Shown: positions 4,780 through 5,067 of the stretch, one piece after another | Layout: the number at the start of each line of letters is the position of its first letter | Numbering within the stretch: the stretch's first letter is position 1 | Assembly (NCBI GenBank): GCA_947505565.1 | Contig: CANNLB010000307.1 | Span: 1 to 5,067 of the forward strand | Direction of reading: 5' to 3' | From: Acidobacteriota bacterium | GTDB taxonomy: Bacteria; Acidobacteriota; Terriglobia; Bryobacterales; Bryobacteraceae | DNA: 5,067 nucleotides | Made by a program: the position numbers and the translations under genes | The notes under the pieces: model-generated | Database searches by the model: none | Told to the model about the DNA's origin: nothing | What the model saw: the letters and a program-made list of their open reading frames with translations, nothing else

Positions 4780-5067
4780 TCCGGGTGGTGCTGCCGCGGG
4801 TGCCGGGCAGCACTTCCAGGCGGAGCGGGATGCGTTCCTTCATGTCGGCGACGTGGGAGATCAGGCCAACCAGGCGGCCGCTGCGCTGGAGATCGGCGAG
4901 GGTGTTCATGGCGAGGTCGAGGACCTCGGGGTCCAGCGTGCCGAAGCCTTCGTCGACGAAGAGCGAGTCGAGGCGGATGCCTCCAGTTGAGGCTTGGACG
5001 ATGTCGGAGAGACCGAGAGCGAGGGAGAGGGAGGCGAGGAACATTTCGCCGCCGGAGAGGGTTTCGA
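4754..5067 (-). CDS. sbcC: Exonuclease subunit SbcC, C-terminal part (5' end outside window)
   Basis: The last 104 residues or so are visible; the frame is open to the right edge. It carries the C-terminal ABC-ATPase half of SbcC/Rad50: the signature LSGGE (complement of about 5045-5059) followed by MFLASLSLALGLSDIV, the Walker B/D-loop stretch LFVDEGFGTLD, and the switch histidine in LISHVADMKERIP. These are highly specific for SbcC. With SbcD, SbcC forms the ATP-dependent complex that cuts hairpins and double-strand ends in replication and repair. The gene ends in a short tail (TTRITGPGTSS) after the last conserved strand, and its TAA at 4754-4756 lies inside the MBL gene, giving a tail-to-tail overlap of 26 bp. 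The ORF beginning at an internal Met inside the signature (5042-5044) is not the true start. sbcD is usually adjacent upstream, but that lies outside this window. Confidence 0.93.
   Translation of the reverse strand, partial: ETLSGGEMFLASLSLALGLSDIVQASTGGIRLDSLFVDEGFGTLDPEVLDLAMNTLADLQRSGRLVGLISHVADMKERIPLRLEVLPGTRGSTTRITGPGTSS
4788..4813 (+). terminator. Hairpin after the MBL gene, candidate terminator inside the sbcC end
   Basis: GTGCTGCC (4788-4795) and GGCAGCAC (4806-4813) form an exact 8-bp stem with a 10-nt loop, starting 8 nt after the MBL stop codon. No T-run follows, and the sequence also codes for the last part of SbcC, so the match could partly be a by-product of GC-rich coding sequence. 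Confidence 0.3.

Overview
The window is a high-GC bacterial chromosome segment with short intergenic gaps and no transposase, integrase, CRISPR array, tRNA or rRNA. The mix of genes (a bifunctional-type molybdopterin-binding protein, an argC-argB-short acetyltransferase cluster, a zinc-ribbon membrane protein, a secreted ComEC-like metallo-beta-lactamase-fold protein and SbcC) would fit an Acidobacteriota genome of the Bryobacter/Solibacter kind. That placement is an inference from gene style and composition only.

Layout from left to right: (1) 1-590, minus strand: N-terminal part of a MoeA/molybdopterin-binding-domain protein that runs off the left edge. (2) 591-913: an AT-richer gap with a TATAAT promoter candidate for that gene, a short direct repeat, an unexplained 66-codon open frame without a start, and a cluster of inverted repeats. 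(3) 914-3201, minus strand: a tight arginine-biosynthesis operon, argC > argB > short GNAT-type N-acetylglutamate synthase, with a 4-bp ATGA overlap and then a 6-bp gap. An extended -10 promoter and an ARG-box-like palindrome lie just upstream of argC. (4) 3241-3705, minus strand: a small protein with an N-terminal zinc ribbon and three membrane segments. (5) 3781-4779, plus strand, divergent from it: an exported MBL-fold hydrolase. (6) 4754-5067, minus strand: the C-terminal end of SbcC, overlapping the MBL gene tail-to-tail by 26 bp and running off the right edge.

The three arg genes encode consecutive steps: acetylation of glutamate (GNAT protein), phosphorylation (ArgB) and reduction to the semialdehyde (ArgC). 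The kinase has the short, arginine-insensitive architecture, so feedback control would more likely fall on the acetyltransferase or on transcription. The other genes are not obviously connected in function. I found no convincing undescribed multi-gene system. The items most worth a second look are the exported ComEC-like MBL protein, the operator-like palindrome before argC, the three-cysteine tail of the acetyltransferase, and the symmetric nested inverted repeat and orphan open frame in the 591-913 gap.
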